Of a stretch of DNA of 64,000 nt, positions 8,308 to 16,083 are shown piece after piece (the first letter of the stretch is position 1; every line of letters begins with the position of its first letter). A program made the translations under genes and the position numbers. This DNA is from an uncultured Coprococcus sp. (lineage in GTDB: Bacteria > Bacillota > Clostridia > Lachnospirales > Lachnospiraceae), in NCBI GenBank assembly GCA_947626675.1, contig CANQTC010000002.1:183548-247547 (forward strand), in the 5' to 3' direction. A model generated the notes under the pieces. It searched no databases, was not told where the DNA came from, and saw only the letters and a program-made list of their open reading frames with translations.

Positions 8308-9687
8308 TTAACTGCCATTTTTCTTATATTTTATCTCCATAATTTTCTTCGTATTTTCATCTACTTTATACCGTTCGCTTAATCGGTAGCCTACCACCCA
8401 GATAATCTCTGAACCATCCGCAACAAGCGGTATGTTTTTTCGTTCTCCCACCGGAATTTTATACGAGCTAAACAACCTGTTTATCTTCTTTTTTGAAGCA
8501 TCAGCGGCTATCACCATATAATCATTTTCCCTGTAATTTCTTAAAATTACATCATTTCGTATTTTATCATAATCAATCAGCTTCGTATACTCTTTTTTTG
8601 ATAAATCCGGTTTTTCCGGTCTGTCATATATACATATCTGCAATGTTCCAATACAGTCGGTCTTATCATCATCAGTTCCAGCGCTTTCAAAATCAAGCGT
8701 TCCATAACTTCGCCGTACACAGGCGCCATGCGGCAGCATAATCAAAGAACCTGACACGCTGTTATACAGCTTCCGAACCTCCCCGACATGGTTTTCGCCA
8801 ATGTCCTTTTGACCGCCGCATACATAACCGGTCATCTTTTTTATCACCAAATCCTGAATAAGGGGCGCTTCCTTCTCCAGACTGTCAATCGGAACACTCC
8901 ATACTTCATTTCCCCCACTTTTCATATAACGGACATTTTCATCTGAAAATCTGTCTACCTGACTATTCACATATTCCGAATATTGTCCCGCCTTTTGGGC
9001 AAGTCCTGCGATATGTTCTACCGAACGCTCATTAATATCCATTAATGCAGGCAGTACAATATGGCGGATTTTATTTCTTGTATAATCAGTCCCATTATTT
9101 GTTGAGTCAATACAGTATTCTATCCCACATTCTTTTAAATAAGCTTCTATTTCGTATCTTCCGACACACAGTAACGGTCTTATTATATTGTCCCTGACAG
9201 GCGGGATTCCTTTTACGCCATCAATCCCTGTTCCTCTCGCCATATGAAACAATACCGTCTCTGCCACATCATTTTTATTATGTGCTACTGCAATAACCGT
9301 CCTGCCTTTTTCTCCACTCCGGTTCAAGCCGGCACATACCTCATTGAAGGTCTTATATCGGGCGATTCTTCCCGCTTCTTCAACCGTAAGTTTATCCTTT
9401 TTGGCAATATCACATACATCTATATGAAATGATTTCAGCGGAACAGAAAGCTTTTGACACAATCCTTCTACATAAGCTTCATCTTCATCGGCTTCCGCCC
9501 CTCTAATCATATGATTGATATGGACAACCGATATCGCTATACCATACGCTTCTGCCAGCTTATTTAATATAACAAGAAGACATACGGAATCTGCGCCGCC
9601 CGATACGCCTATAACTAAATGAGATACCTCACGAAGCATATGATATCTGTCTATATAATTTTTAATTTTTTTCTCAAATTTTTCCAT
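8308..9687 (-). CDS. tilS: tRNA(Ile)-lysidine synthase
   Basis: Essential enzyme that modifies the CAU-anticodon tRNA-Ile to lysidine so it reads AUA. The 459-residue protein has the N-type ATP pyrophosphatase P-loop SGGADS (29-34), VVHINHMIRG and AVAHNKNDVAETV segments typical of the family, and a C-terminal substrate-binding domain. No ribosome site precedes the ATG. Instead an extended -10-like TGG-TAATAT lies 9 bp upstream, so the message may be nearly leaderless (see findings). Neighbours are spoIIE upstream and hpt downstream, as in other Firmicutes. Confidence 0.96.
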   Translation of the reverse strand: MEKFEKKIKNYIDRYHMLREVSHLVIGVSGGADSVCLLVILNKLAEAYGIAISVVHINHMIRGAEADEDEAYVEGLCQKLSVPLKSFHIDVCDIAKKDKLTVEEAGRIARYKTFNEVCAGLNRSGEKGRTVIAVAHNKNDVAETVLFHMARGTGIDGVKGIPPVRDNIIRPLLCVGRYEIEAYLKECGIEYCIDSTNNGTDYTRNKIRHIVLPALMDINERSVEHIAGLAQKAGQYSEYVNSQVDRFSDENVRYMKSGGNEVWSVPIDSLEKEAPLIQDLVIKKMTGYVCGGQKDIGENHVGEVRKLYNSVSGSLIMLPHGACVRRSYGTLDFESAGTDDDKTDCIGTLQICIYDRPEKPDLSKKEYTKLIDYDKIRNDVILRNYRENDYMVIAADASKKKINRLFSSYKIPVGERKNIPLVADGSEIIWVVGYRLSERYKVDENTKKIMEIKYKKNGS

Positions 9688-9755
9688 AATGTATTTATAT
9701 TACCACAAATCATTTGTCTTTGCGATAGTCTTAACAGAATTTAACTTTTCTAATC

Positions 9756-11816
9756 TCAAACTTCATTTTTTTCTATAACTGCGGCAATTACCGTTACGTC
9801 ATCCTGAAAATTGCCTTTATTTTCACAGAGCATTTCATTTATGATTTCATCTACGACATCCCGGCTGTTTCCTGTGTCTATATGTTTTAATATGTCTATA
9901 AGAAGCTCCTCATCATCCTCCCCCCTGTCACAAGAGTATATACCATCACTTACCATAATAACTGCATCCCCATGAGAAAGCGCTGTTTCTTTTACATCAC
10001 ATTCTATATTGGGAAGAATCCCTATCGGGAGTGTTGTTCCTCTTATAATCTCTACATCATTTTCATTCATGCCGATATGCACTACATATGTTGCCGCAGC
10101 GCCCTGTTTATAAGATTTGAATGTTCCTTCATACAAGTCAATCACACCCATATCAAATGTAGTAAATGTTCTGCCATTATTTTTTTCCGCCAGACATTCA
10201 TTTGAAAATGATATTCCATAAAGCGGGTCAAATCCGGCTTCTATCAGCTCTTCCATCGTATCAATTAAAAGACAGCTTTCGCAGGATGCAAGACTGCCGC
10301 TTCCCATTCCATCAGAAATCATCATAACAAGACTGCCATCCTCGTTTTCCTTAACGGAGAAATTATCTCCCGAAACTTCCGAACCATACTTTTTAATACG
10401 CCTTACATGATAATAACATTTATAGGAAGCCCCCTCTTCAAATGCAATTGTCCTGTCCGTTTCTGAAAATATCGCTGAAGCGTTCATGGCGACTCTTATA
10501 TTCTCATGAAATTCTTCTGATAATACTTCTGCAACATCCCTTGCCAGTACAATACGCCTTGCGTTTGTCCGCCCTGTAAGCAGATATTGTCTGTGTTTTT
10601 GCTCATTTCTCAATGATGTCATGTTCATAAGATGAAGGCCCTGCTCAGATAATTTCATCCGAATCCGGTCAATACTTTCTGTATTTTCCTCAACCTGCTC
10701 AAGATTTTCCGAAAATCTCCCTATCATATCCCCTATTTGCGACAGGCTGACCTTTCCTGCGTCCGGCCCGCATCCTGCCAGCGTATATTCTATCCGTTTA
10801 AACGCACCTGCCATATCCCGTATTTTTTCCGCAGTTATCCTGTTCATCTCCATAGCCGCAGCTTCTGAATGAAGCCCATATGCATAACCGTCTTTGACTG
10901 TCAGAAATATTCTTGGTATTGCCGCAAACAGCAATGCCGCCGATGCAATCAGCTTGATACCTGTCATTCCAAAAAAATAGTCAAAATATGTACATGCCGC
11001 CGTTATGCCCCCCATTATAAAGCCTATCAGGCTTCCTATCTTTCTTCTTCCTGATACCACTCTTCCAACAAGCGTCACTGCTGCTATAATAAAACTTGTC
11101 CCTATATATTCCGGTATATTGCATTTAATAGCCATAATCGTTCCGCATACGCAGGATAACCCCAGTCCGTATCCCGCTCCATATCTGTGAATGACATATA
11201 ATGAAAGAAACAATCCTGCGGTTTCAAGGGGCAGCACTTTCCCAAACATCAAAACAGGAATCCCCCATAAACAAATCGCACAAATACACATCATACTTAA
11301 CATCTGTTCATTATACTTCTCTCTGTCATACCTGCCGCTCTTTAACATCCTCAATGAGACGCTGATTACAGGTATTGTACACATCGTTATTATCGTCTCT
11401 GATACTGCATATAAAATTCCATAATCAACACGCATATATGGCACTTCACTGATTAATGATACGGTAAATACCGCTGCCGCAAGAACAGGAACCATATTTT
11501 TCTTTTTTAACATCTGTAATTTCATTATCAGTATTGCAACAACTATCAGTCCGGTATATTTTCCTAATATGTAAATACCCGATGGCGCAGCAGTCGTAAA
11601 CATATATACTCTTTCCGACAGACTTCCACTGCCTGACAGGATAGAGGCCATTCCCAAAATGATTGATATAAGCAGGGAAAATGAACTGCTGCCTATCATA
11701 AATGACGATACAAACAAAGCTGAGACAAACGGATTAATCCCCCATATAAAAGCTCGTCCAAAAAGAAAACCGATTACATAAATCATCCACCTTCTCACAC
11801 TATTTTTCTCATTCAT
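9756..11816 (-). CDS. spoIIE: Stage II sporulation protein E (membrane PP2C phosphatase)
   Basis: SpoIIE dephosphorylates the anti-anti-sigma factor SpoIIAA to release sigma-F in the forespore, and localises to the division septum. The first 305 residues are a polytopic region with roughly ten hydrophobic segments. A coiled-coil regulatory region (about 320-400) follows, then a PP2C domain with SGDN (482-485), SDGMGSG (501-507), an Asp in TTFDMG (555) and SDG (623-625). At 686 residues it is shorter than the B. subtilis protein (about 827), mainly in the N-terminal and central parts. It has a strong AAGGAGGAG site and lies behind the divIC terminator, so it needs its own promoter. I could not identify a convincing Spo0A or sigma-H box there. 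Confidence 0.97.
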   Translation of the reverse strand: MNEKNSVRRWMIYVIGFLFGRAFIWGINPFVSALFVSSFMIGSSSFSLLISIILGMASILSGSGSLSERVYMFTTAAPSGIYILGKYTGLIVVAILIMKLQMLKKKNMVPVLAAAVFTVSLISEVPYMRVDYGILYAVSETIITMCTIPVISVSLRMLKSGRYDREKYNEQMLSMMCICAICLWGIPVLMFGKVLPLETAGLFLSLYVIHRYGAGYGLGLSCVCGTIMAIKCNIPEYIGTSFIIAAVTLVGRVVSGRRKIGSLIGFIMGGITAACTYFDYFFGMTGIKLIASAALLFAAIPRIFLTVKDGYAYGLHSEAAAMEMNRITAEKIRDMAGAFKRIEYTLAGCGPDAGKVSLSQIGDMIGRFSENLEQVEENTESIDRIRMKLSEQGLHLMNMTSLRNEQKHRQYLLTGRTNARRIVLARDVAEVLSEEFHENIRVAMNASAIFSETDRTIAFEEGASYKCYYHVRRIKKYGSEVSGDNFSVKENEDGSLVMMISDGMGSGSLASCESCLLIDTMEELIEAGFDPLYGISFSNECLAEKNNGRTFTTFDMGVIDLYEGTFKSYKQGAAATYVVHIGMNENDVEIIRGTTLPIGILPNIECDVKETALSHGDAVIMVSDGIYSCDRGEDDEELLIDILKHIDTGNSRDVVDEIINEMLCENKGNFQDDVTVIAAVIEKNEV

Positions 11817-11893
11817 TCCGACTCCTCCTTGACTATAAATTCCTTTTATAAGATTTCGTAATTTGTGTGAGAATTATATTCTTAAAAAATAAT

Positions 11894-11927
11894 AAAAAAA
11901 TAGCGAATACTGAAAACAGCACTCGCT
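11894..11927 (-). terminator. Rho-independent terminator after divIC
   Basis: On the minus strand an 11-bp stem (AGCGAGTGCTG with its partner, containing G-U pairs) and a 4-base loop are followed by a T-rich tract. It ends the yabP-yabQ-divIC transcript before spoIIE. Confidence 0.85.
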
Positions 11928-11977
11928 TTTTTATGACATATTTTCTATTTCAAAAACATAAATCCATATATATGGTG

Positions 11978-12280
11978 TTATTCCTCTGGTCTGATTACTA
12001 TTTCGTCAGGATAGACAAGACCAAGCTGGTTTCTGGCGACATCCTCTACATAGCTTTTCGTCTTCATGTACTCCTCTTTTTCTTCAAGCGCCTTATATTC
12101 TTCCTGCGCCTCCACTATCTGCTGCTCAAGCTCTACTGCCTGTGCATCCAGATACTCCTTTTGTGATTTTAACCCTGTTGACCTGTAATATACAATCCCG
12201 GCTAACAGGCACAAAGATATTAATATAAAGAATGTACAAATCTTTGATTGTTTACGCTTCTTTGCTGATTTTCTACCCAT
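11978..12280 (-). CDS. divIC: Septum formation initiator (FtsB/DivIC family)
   Basis: Small bitopic divisome protein that with FtsL and DivIB links the Z-ring to septal peptidoglycan synthesis. The 100 residues comprise a basic N-terminus, one TM segment (FFILISLCLLAGIVYY), a coiled coil rich in Gln and Glu, and the family C-terminal motif ending ARNQLGLVYPDE. An in-frame ATG five codons upstream (12295) lacks a ribosome site, while the chosen ATG has GGGGAA 7 nt away. It follows yabQ at a distance of about 100 bp, in which an inverted repeat is found, and ends at a strong terminator. Placement after yabP-yabQ is the standard Firmicute order. Confidence 0.92.
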   Translation of the reverse strand: MGRKSAKKRKQSKICTFFILISLCLLAGIVYYRSTGLKSQKEYLDAQAVELEQQIVEAQEEYKALEEKEEYMKTKSYVEDVARNQLGLVYPDEIVIRPEE

Positions 12281-12299
12281 TAAAATATTCCCCATAACC

Positions 12300-12339
12300 T
12301 GTCGTACACTTCTGTTCCCAAATCAGTTGTTTTACGACA
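12300..12339. repeat. Inverted repeat TGTCGTA-N26-TACGACA upstream of divIC
   Basis: Two perfect 7-base arms at 12300-12306 and 12333-12339 sit 20-60 bp before the divIC start. They could pair in the leader RNA or form a split operator. No known consensus is matched convincingly. Confidence 0.35.
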
Positions 12340-12384
12340 TATATTCGCCTTTATATGCTCATTTCTAAACATACTGACACAATT

Positions 12385-12765
12385 TTACCCTTTACGATAA
12401 ATTATGTCAACAAGCTTTTTACAGGCTTTTTTCACATTTTTCAATGCATTTTTAGTAAGGTACAATATGTAGTTCACTATTTTTGATACAACCCAATTTA
12501 TTGTGCAAAAATAGAATAAAATTCCTGAACAAATTCCTAAAAAAACATATAATCTTATTTCGCCTCCGCTATAAGCATAATTTACTGCTATAATAATGAT
12601 ACTTAAGCCTATCCAAAATAAAATATCACCTACTGCGGTCAACACATTTTTCTCACCAATTACTTTTTTGATTTCTCTTGAAATTCCTATCAGCAATCCT
12701 GTACCTATCCCGCATATTACGCTTACCCCATATGTCAAAAGCTGCTGCCTAATCATATCTGTCAT
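12385..12765 (-). CDS. yabQ: Spore cortex biosynthesis protein YabQ
   Basis: Predicted membrane protein of 126 residues with about four TM segments (SVICGIGTGLLIGISREI, GDILFWIGLSIIIIAVNY and two more) and a basic cytoplasmic tail (KNALKNVKKACKK). YabQ is required for spore cortex formation and is made in the mother cell under sigma-E in B. subtilis. The ATG overlaps the yabP stop (TGATG); a GTG one codon earlier is also possible. The tight coupling to yabP and position before divIC support the assignment. Confidence 0.9.
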   Translation of the reverse strand: MTDMIRQQLLTYGVSVICGIGTGLLIGISREIKKVIGEKNVLTAVGDILFWIGLSIIIIAVNYAYSGGEIRLYVFLGICSGILFYFCTINWVVSKIVNYILYLTKNALKNVKKACKKLVDIIYRKG

Positions 12766-13040
12766 CACTTAAACATCCGTTTCAAAGAAAACTGACCATT
12801 TTGCTTATCACCTATATAACATATACATGAGATATTCCCTGATATATCCAAAATTCCTTTATCCATATCAAGATTTGTCGCCTGCATGTCTTTTCCTGTT
12901 ATCTTGATTTTACCCAGTTCTGATACCAGCATCACAAGTTCAGGTTCTATTGATATCACTTTTGTAATTCCTGTCATGTTAAGCTGTTTCCTGTCTTCTA
13001 GTGACAGCCTGTGTGTTCTTGTTTTATTCATTTCACCCAA
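12765..13040 (-). CDS. yabP: Sporulation protein YabP
   Basis: A 91-residue protein of the YabP/YqfC family: a short basic N-terminus, then HRLSLEDRKQLNMTGITKV and beta-rich segments with ITGKDMQATNLDMDKGILDISGNI, typical of the family. It is a mother-cell sporulation protein in B. subtilis. The start is not simple. A TTG (13040) is 9 nt from AAGGAG and in frame; an ATG three codons later (13031) has no separate ribosome site; and an out-of-frame ATG lies 5 nt from AAGGAG and opens a three-codon reading frame ending in TGA just before the in-frame ATG. A probable sigma-E promoter lies at 13124-13152. Confidence 0.9.
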   Translation of the reverse strand: MGEMNKTRTHRLSLEDRKQLNMTGITKVISIEPELVMLVSELGKIKITGKDMQATNLDMDKGILDISGNISCICYIGDKQNGQFSLKRMFK

Positions 13041-13123
13041 TCATTTCAACTCCTTATATCCGATTTCACATCGCACGTCCTGCAATTATCTGCCATGAGA
13101 ATGATTCTTAAGCTATTTACAAA

Positions 13124-13152
13124 AGTATATGAAGAGCAGAAAAAAAATATGC
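13124..13152 (-). promoter_or_regulatory. Probable sigma-E promoter of yabP-yabQ-divIC
   Basis: On the minus strand GCATATT (matching the sigma-E -35 KMATATT) is followed after 14 bp by CATATACT (compare CATACAMT). The -35 lies inside the stem and T tract of the rqcP terminator. Mother-cell expression of yabP in B. subtilis fits. Confidence 0.55.
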
Positions 13153-13171
13153 CGGCTATTATCCGGCATAT
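13140..13171 (-). terminator. Rho-independent terminator after rqcP
   Basis: Perfect 9-bp stem ATATGCCGG/CCGGCATAT with a 7-base loop, followed by eight T residues on the minus strand. Confidence 0.9.
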
Positions 13172-13175
13172 TTCT

Positions 13176-13418
13176 CTACGATATATATTGAAACATCTCT
13201 TTGGCGTCTTCTTTTTTGGTAGAATCTGCCACCATCGTCACTTCAACTTTTACATTTTTATTGCCAAAGGCTATTTCTATGGTGTCGCCTACTTTTATAT
13301 CGACAGACGCTTTGGCAACCTTGCCATTTACCATAACCCTGCCTGCATCACAGGCTTCATTTGCAATCGTACGTCTTTTTATCAGACGGGATACTTTCAG
13401 ATATTTATCAAGTCTCAT
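13176..13418 (-). CDS. rqcP: S4-domain RNA-binding protein RqcP (YabO/Hsp15 family)
   Basis: The 80-residue protein is essentially one S4 domain ([21 protein letters not shown], then [20 protein letters not shown]). In B. subtilis RqcP binds the 50S subunit beside P-site tRNA and works with RqcH in C-terminal alanine tailing on stalled ribosomes. Acting as a plain heat-shock Hsp15 homologue is the alternative, but the position between HU and yabP matches yabO/rqcP. It is enclosed by the HU terminator upstream and its own terminator downstream, so it is probably monocistronic. Confidence 0.92.
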   Translation of the reverse strand: MRLDKYLKVSRLIKRRTIANEACDAGRVMVNGKVAKASVDIKVGDTIEIAFGNKNVKVEVTMVADSTKKEDAKEMFQYIS

Positions 13419-13436
13419 ATTGCTTCTCCTCTATAT

Positions 13437-13467
13437 AAAAAAGGTGCCGTACGGAAAGCACGACACC
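13437..13467 (-). terminator. Rho-independent terminator after the HU gene
   Basis: A 10-bp stem GGTGTCGTGC/GTACGGCACC with G-U pairs and a 5-base loop, followed by six T residues on the minus strand. Confidence 0.87.
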
Positions 13468-13490
13468 AATAAGTATTCCAGTATTACTGA

Positions 13491-13763
13491 TTAGTTTAAT
13501 TCGCTCTTTAAAGCCTTTCCAGCCTTGAACTTCGGTGATTTTGAAGCAGCGATTGTCATCACTTCACCTGTCTTTGGGTTTCTTCCTTCTCTTGCAGGTC
13601 TTTCAGCAACTTCAAATGTACCAAAACCTACTAACTGGATTTTCTCACCCTTCTTTAATTCTTCTGCTACTACGTCAGTAAAGGCCTTTAATGCCTTCTC
13701 AGCATCCTTCTTTGATAATTCTGTCTTCTCAGCCATAGCTGCGATTAATTCAGTCTTATTCAT
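13491..13763 (-). CDS. hup: DNA-binding protein HU
   Basis: The 90-residue histone-like protein begins [20 protein letters not shown] and carries the HU signature [18 protein letters not shown] and the ending [13 protein letters not shown]. It dimerises and bends DNA non-specifically. The ATG at 13763 has AGGAGGAA upstream; an ATG eight codons earlier would begin inside the leader and is rejected. It has a near-consensus sigma-A promoter and a strong terminator, as expected for an abundant monocistronic gene. HU between spoVT and the S4 gene is common in Clostridia. Confidence 0.97.
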   Translation of the reverse strand: MNKTELIAAMAEKTELSKKDAEKALKAFTDVVAEELKKGEKIQLVGFGTFEVAERPAREGRNPKTGEVMTIAASKSPKFKAGKALKSELN

Positions 13764-13848
13764 CGAAAAATTCCTCCTCTTAAACATTATTATTATCCTG
13801 GTGAGCTAAACCGGATAACTCCCGGCGATACACGCCTCGATATGTATA

Positions 13849-13877
13849 GTTATACATAAAATACCTTTATTTGTCAA
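13849..13877 (-). promoter_or_regulatory. Strong sigma-A promoter of the HU gene
   Basis: Minus strand TTGACA, 17 bp, TATAAC. The leader of about 80 nt holds two short GC-rich hairpins (GGCG/CGCC and CCGG/CCGG). The -35 lies only 4 bp from the spoVT terminator. Confidence 0.9.
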
Positions 13878-13880
13878 GGA

Positions 13881-13913
13881 AAACAAGGATTTTCAGTGCG
13901 AAAAGCCTTGTTT
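13881..13913 (-). terminator. Hairpin terminator after spoVT
   Basis: Two stacked stems, AAACAAGG/CCTTGTTT outside and TTTTC/GAAAA inside, with T residues on either side, so it could act in both directions. It isolates spoVT from the HU promoter. Confidence 0.75.
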
Positions 13914-13945
13914 TTCCTGATTTTTTTATATATGCCGGTTCATTC

Positions 13946-14491
13946 CTAACCTTCCATCTGTTTTCCGAGAAAATTTGCGGCTACAACCGCTACTTTTTGT
14001 TCGATTTCGCCCATATGCTTTTTCATGTCTTTATTGAGTACAATAACTGCGCCTATGGCATCGCCCTCTGATATAATCGTCTGTATGACTTCTCCCTCAT
14101 ACTCTTCATCATCTACCGTAATATTAATAAATTTCGTATCGCCTTTTTTTGCCATAATGGCCTGTCTGTCATTGATGACCTCTTCCAGCTCCTTATGAAT
14201 TGATTTTCCTACCAATTCCTTTTTAGACATACCTGATACAGCGATTATGGTATCCCTGTCGGCAACCGCTACGGGCAGATTCAGACTTTGTGATATGGCG
14301 TCTACATACTGTTGGGCAAATGATGATAATTCACCCATTGGCGAATATTTCTTTAATACGATTTCTCCATCCTTGCCTGTAAATATTTCAAGAGGGTCTC
14401 CCTCCCTTATACGCAAAACTCTTCGTATTTCCTTAGGCACAACAATACGTCCTAAGTCATCTATACGTCTTACTATTCCTGTCGCTTTCAT
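13946..14491 (-). CDS. spoVT: Stage V sporulation protein T (AbrB-like regulator)
   Basis: Forespore transcription factor that adjusts sigma-G-dependent genes. The 181 residues begin MKATGIVRRIDDLGRIVVPK, the swapped-hairpin AbrB/SpoVT DNA-binding domain, followed by a GAF-like domain (about 55-178). Length matches the B. subtilis protein (178). The chosen ATG has GGAGGA 10 nt upstream; an in-frame ATG six codons earlier overlaps that ribosome site and is rejected. A sigma-G-like promoter lies just upstream. In the ancestral order spoVT follows mfd; here mfd is 30 kb away. Confidence 0.96.
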   Translation of the reverse strand: MKATGIVRRIDDLGRIVVPKEIRRVLRIREGDPLEIFTGKDGEIVLKKYSPMGELSSFAQQYVDAISQSLNLPVAVADRDTIIAVSGMSKKELVGKSIHKELEEVINDRQAIMAKKGDTKFINITVDDEEYEGEVIQTIISEGDAIGAVIVLNKDMKKHMGEIEQKVAVVAANFLGKQMEG

Positions 14492-14534
14492 TATTAGAAC
14501 TTCCTCCATTAACTGTTTTTTCCTTTATAGGAGT

Positions 14535-14563
14535 TATTATCCCTAATTCAAAGCTTTTTATGC
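14535..14563 (-). promoter_or_regulatory. Candidate sigma-G promoter of spoVT
   Basis: Minus strand GCATA, 17 bp, GATAATA, close to the forespore consensus GMATR-N17/18-CATWMTA (one mismatch). spoVT is sigma-G-dependent in B. subtilis. Confidence 0.45.
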
Positions 14564-14598
14564 GGATGAAGGTCAATCTCAAATTTTACCTTTTGTCC

Positions 14599-16029
14599 TT
14601 ACTGCAAAAGTCCGTCTATGGTTGCTGACACCGAATCACTTCCTATAATCGTTATATTATTAATTAATATCAAATCCTTTATCTGTTTTTCTCTGATATA
14701 ATCAAGTACATTTACCTGTGCATATCTGTAATCAATAACATATACGGTCTGATAATGGTCGACCAAAAGCGGTACAAATGCATTTCCATAGGACTCTTTT
14801 AATACCAGACAGGACGAACCATCTGTAATTTTTGGATTTTCGATTATTTCAAGCGGTCTGTCCCCTGCAATAAAAGTCATATAAAGGGAGCTTTCCGCCC
14901 AGCCTTCTACATCAAATACAACATTCCAGTCATTTTCTGTGCCATCCTCATCAAAATATGTAAGGTCATTTGTTCCGTTCGGAATATATGCGTATACCGT
15001 ATCAGGATGTTTTGCCATCTCTGAATTCTGTAATGTACTGTAAAATGTTCCTAAAAAGTTTTCAAATTTATAACTTTTTCGCGATTCAAGCGGAACTGCT
15101 GTTATGCCCTTTGTTTTACAGAAATTCTCATATACATAATAAGCGCCAAGCTGTGTCCAGTGATGGTCGGTTCTAAAGTAAATATATTCGTCTTTATGCG
15201 CTCTTAATGTCCTTATCGTATCAACTGTCTTAACGCCCTCAAGCATACCATAATAATAATCAATCGCCTGCATCTGATCCGAACCGCCCATATTACTCAA
15301 TTCCTCTTCCGAAAGCAATGCGCCCGACTGATTTGGTATCAGCATACAATATACATCCGTCTGACCGGAAAGCTCTTTTGCAGCCCGGTTTACCGCATCT
15401 ATATATTTATCAGCAGAGTCTTTCACAAAATAATATGCACTATAGGCAGCTCCATCTTTCACATAAAGATTTTGCTGAACCTGTTTTTGGAATTCCTCGT
15501 CCATCGCCTTCGCATCAGGCGGCGTCACTTTTTTCACCTCGTGCTGTGCAGTCGTATCGTTCTCCAGCGGCTCTTTTTCTGTCGTAAGGTTCTCTGTCGT
15601 ACTATTTTCCGCAGTATCTTTCTTTTTCTGTCCGCCCGTTTCAGCCGATGCTTCCTCCGATGACTTTGCCTTATCAATATCCGGTATCTCATCGGCTTCT
15701 GCCTGTTCGCCTACCATCATCGTATCCGACTCTATTCCGTACAGGGATTTAATCCCCTGGTCAGCCGATACAAGCGCATCCCGCATCGGATAAGTATCGG
15801 AAAACCAAAGAGAGACTTCCGAAAAATAACTTCCATCAAGAAATGATGATACCGTAAATTGCGGAAATTTTGTAAGTTCACGTTTTTCCTTCTCTGATAC
15901 CTTTGGCCTTACGAAAAATAAACATCCTATTATGCCGCCAATCAGCATAATAACTGCAAATAACAGTACGCCTATCGAACGGTATTTTTTCATTATTTTT
16001 TTTTGCGTTTTCGTAAATTTTGTTTTCAC
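14599..16029 (-). CDS. AlgX/AlgJ-like DHHW-family protein (polysaccharide O-acetylation)
   Basis: The 476-residue bitopic protein has a basic N-terminus and one TM (about 19-41), an extracytoplasmic domain, a low-complexity Glu/Thr/Lys-rich stretch (about 105-175), and an SGNH-like catalytic region with TDHHW at 287-291 and a late ESYGNAF with the candidate nucleophile Ser. Proteins of this family accept acetyl groups exported by an MBOAT partner and transfer them to a surface polysaccharide. The MBOAT gene lies directly upstream (54 bp), making a two-gene operon. The acetylated polymer is unknown; no glycan synthesis genes are nearby. Confidence 0.88.
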   Translation of the reverse strand: MKTKFTKTQKKIMKKYRSIGVLLFAVIMLIGGIIGCLFFVRPKVSEKEKRELTKFPQFTVSSFLDGSYFSEVSLWFSDTYPMRDALVSADQGIKSLYGIESDTMMVGEQAEADEIPDIDKAKSSEEASAETGGQKKKDTAENSTTENLTTEKEPLENDTTAQHEVKKVTPPDAKAMDEEFQKQVQQNLYVKDGAAYSAYYFVKDSADKYIDAVNRAAKELSGQTDVYCMLIPNQSGALLSEEELSNMGGSDQMQAIDYYYGMLEGVKTVDTIRTLRAHKDEYIYFRTDHHWTQLGAYYVYENFCKTKGITAVPLESRKSYKFENFLGTFYSTLQNSEMAKHPDTVYAYIPNGTNDLTYFDEDGTENDWNVVFDVEGWAESSLYMTFIAGDRPLEIIENPKITDGSSCLVLKESYGNAFVPLLVDHYQTVYVIDYRYAQVNVLDYIREKQIKDLILINNITIIGSDSVSATIDGLLQ

Positions 16030-16083
16030 AGCAAATTACCTCTATTTATATTTATAATCGGTGATTACGATACCGCACCTGTA

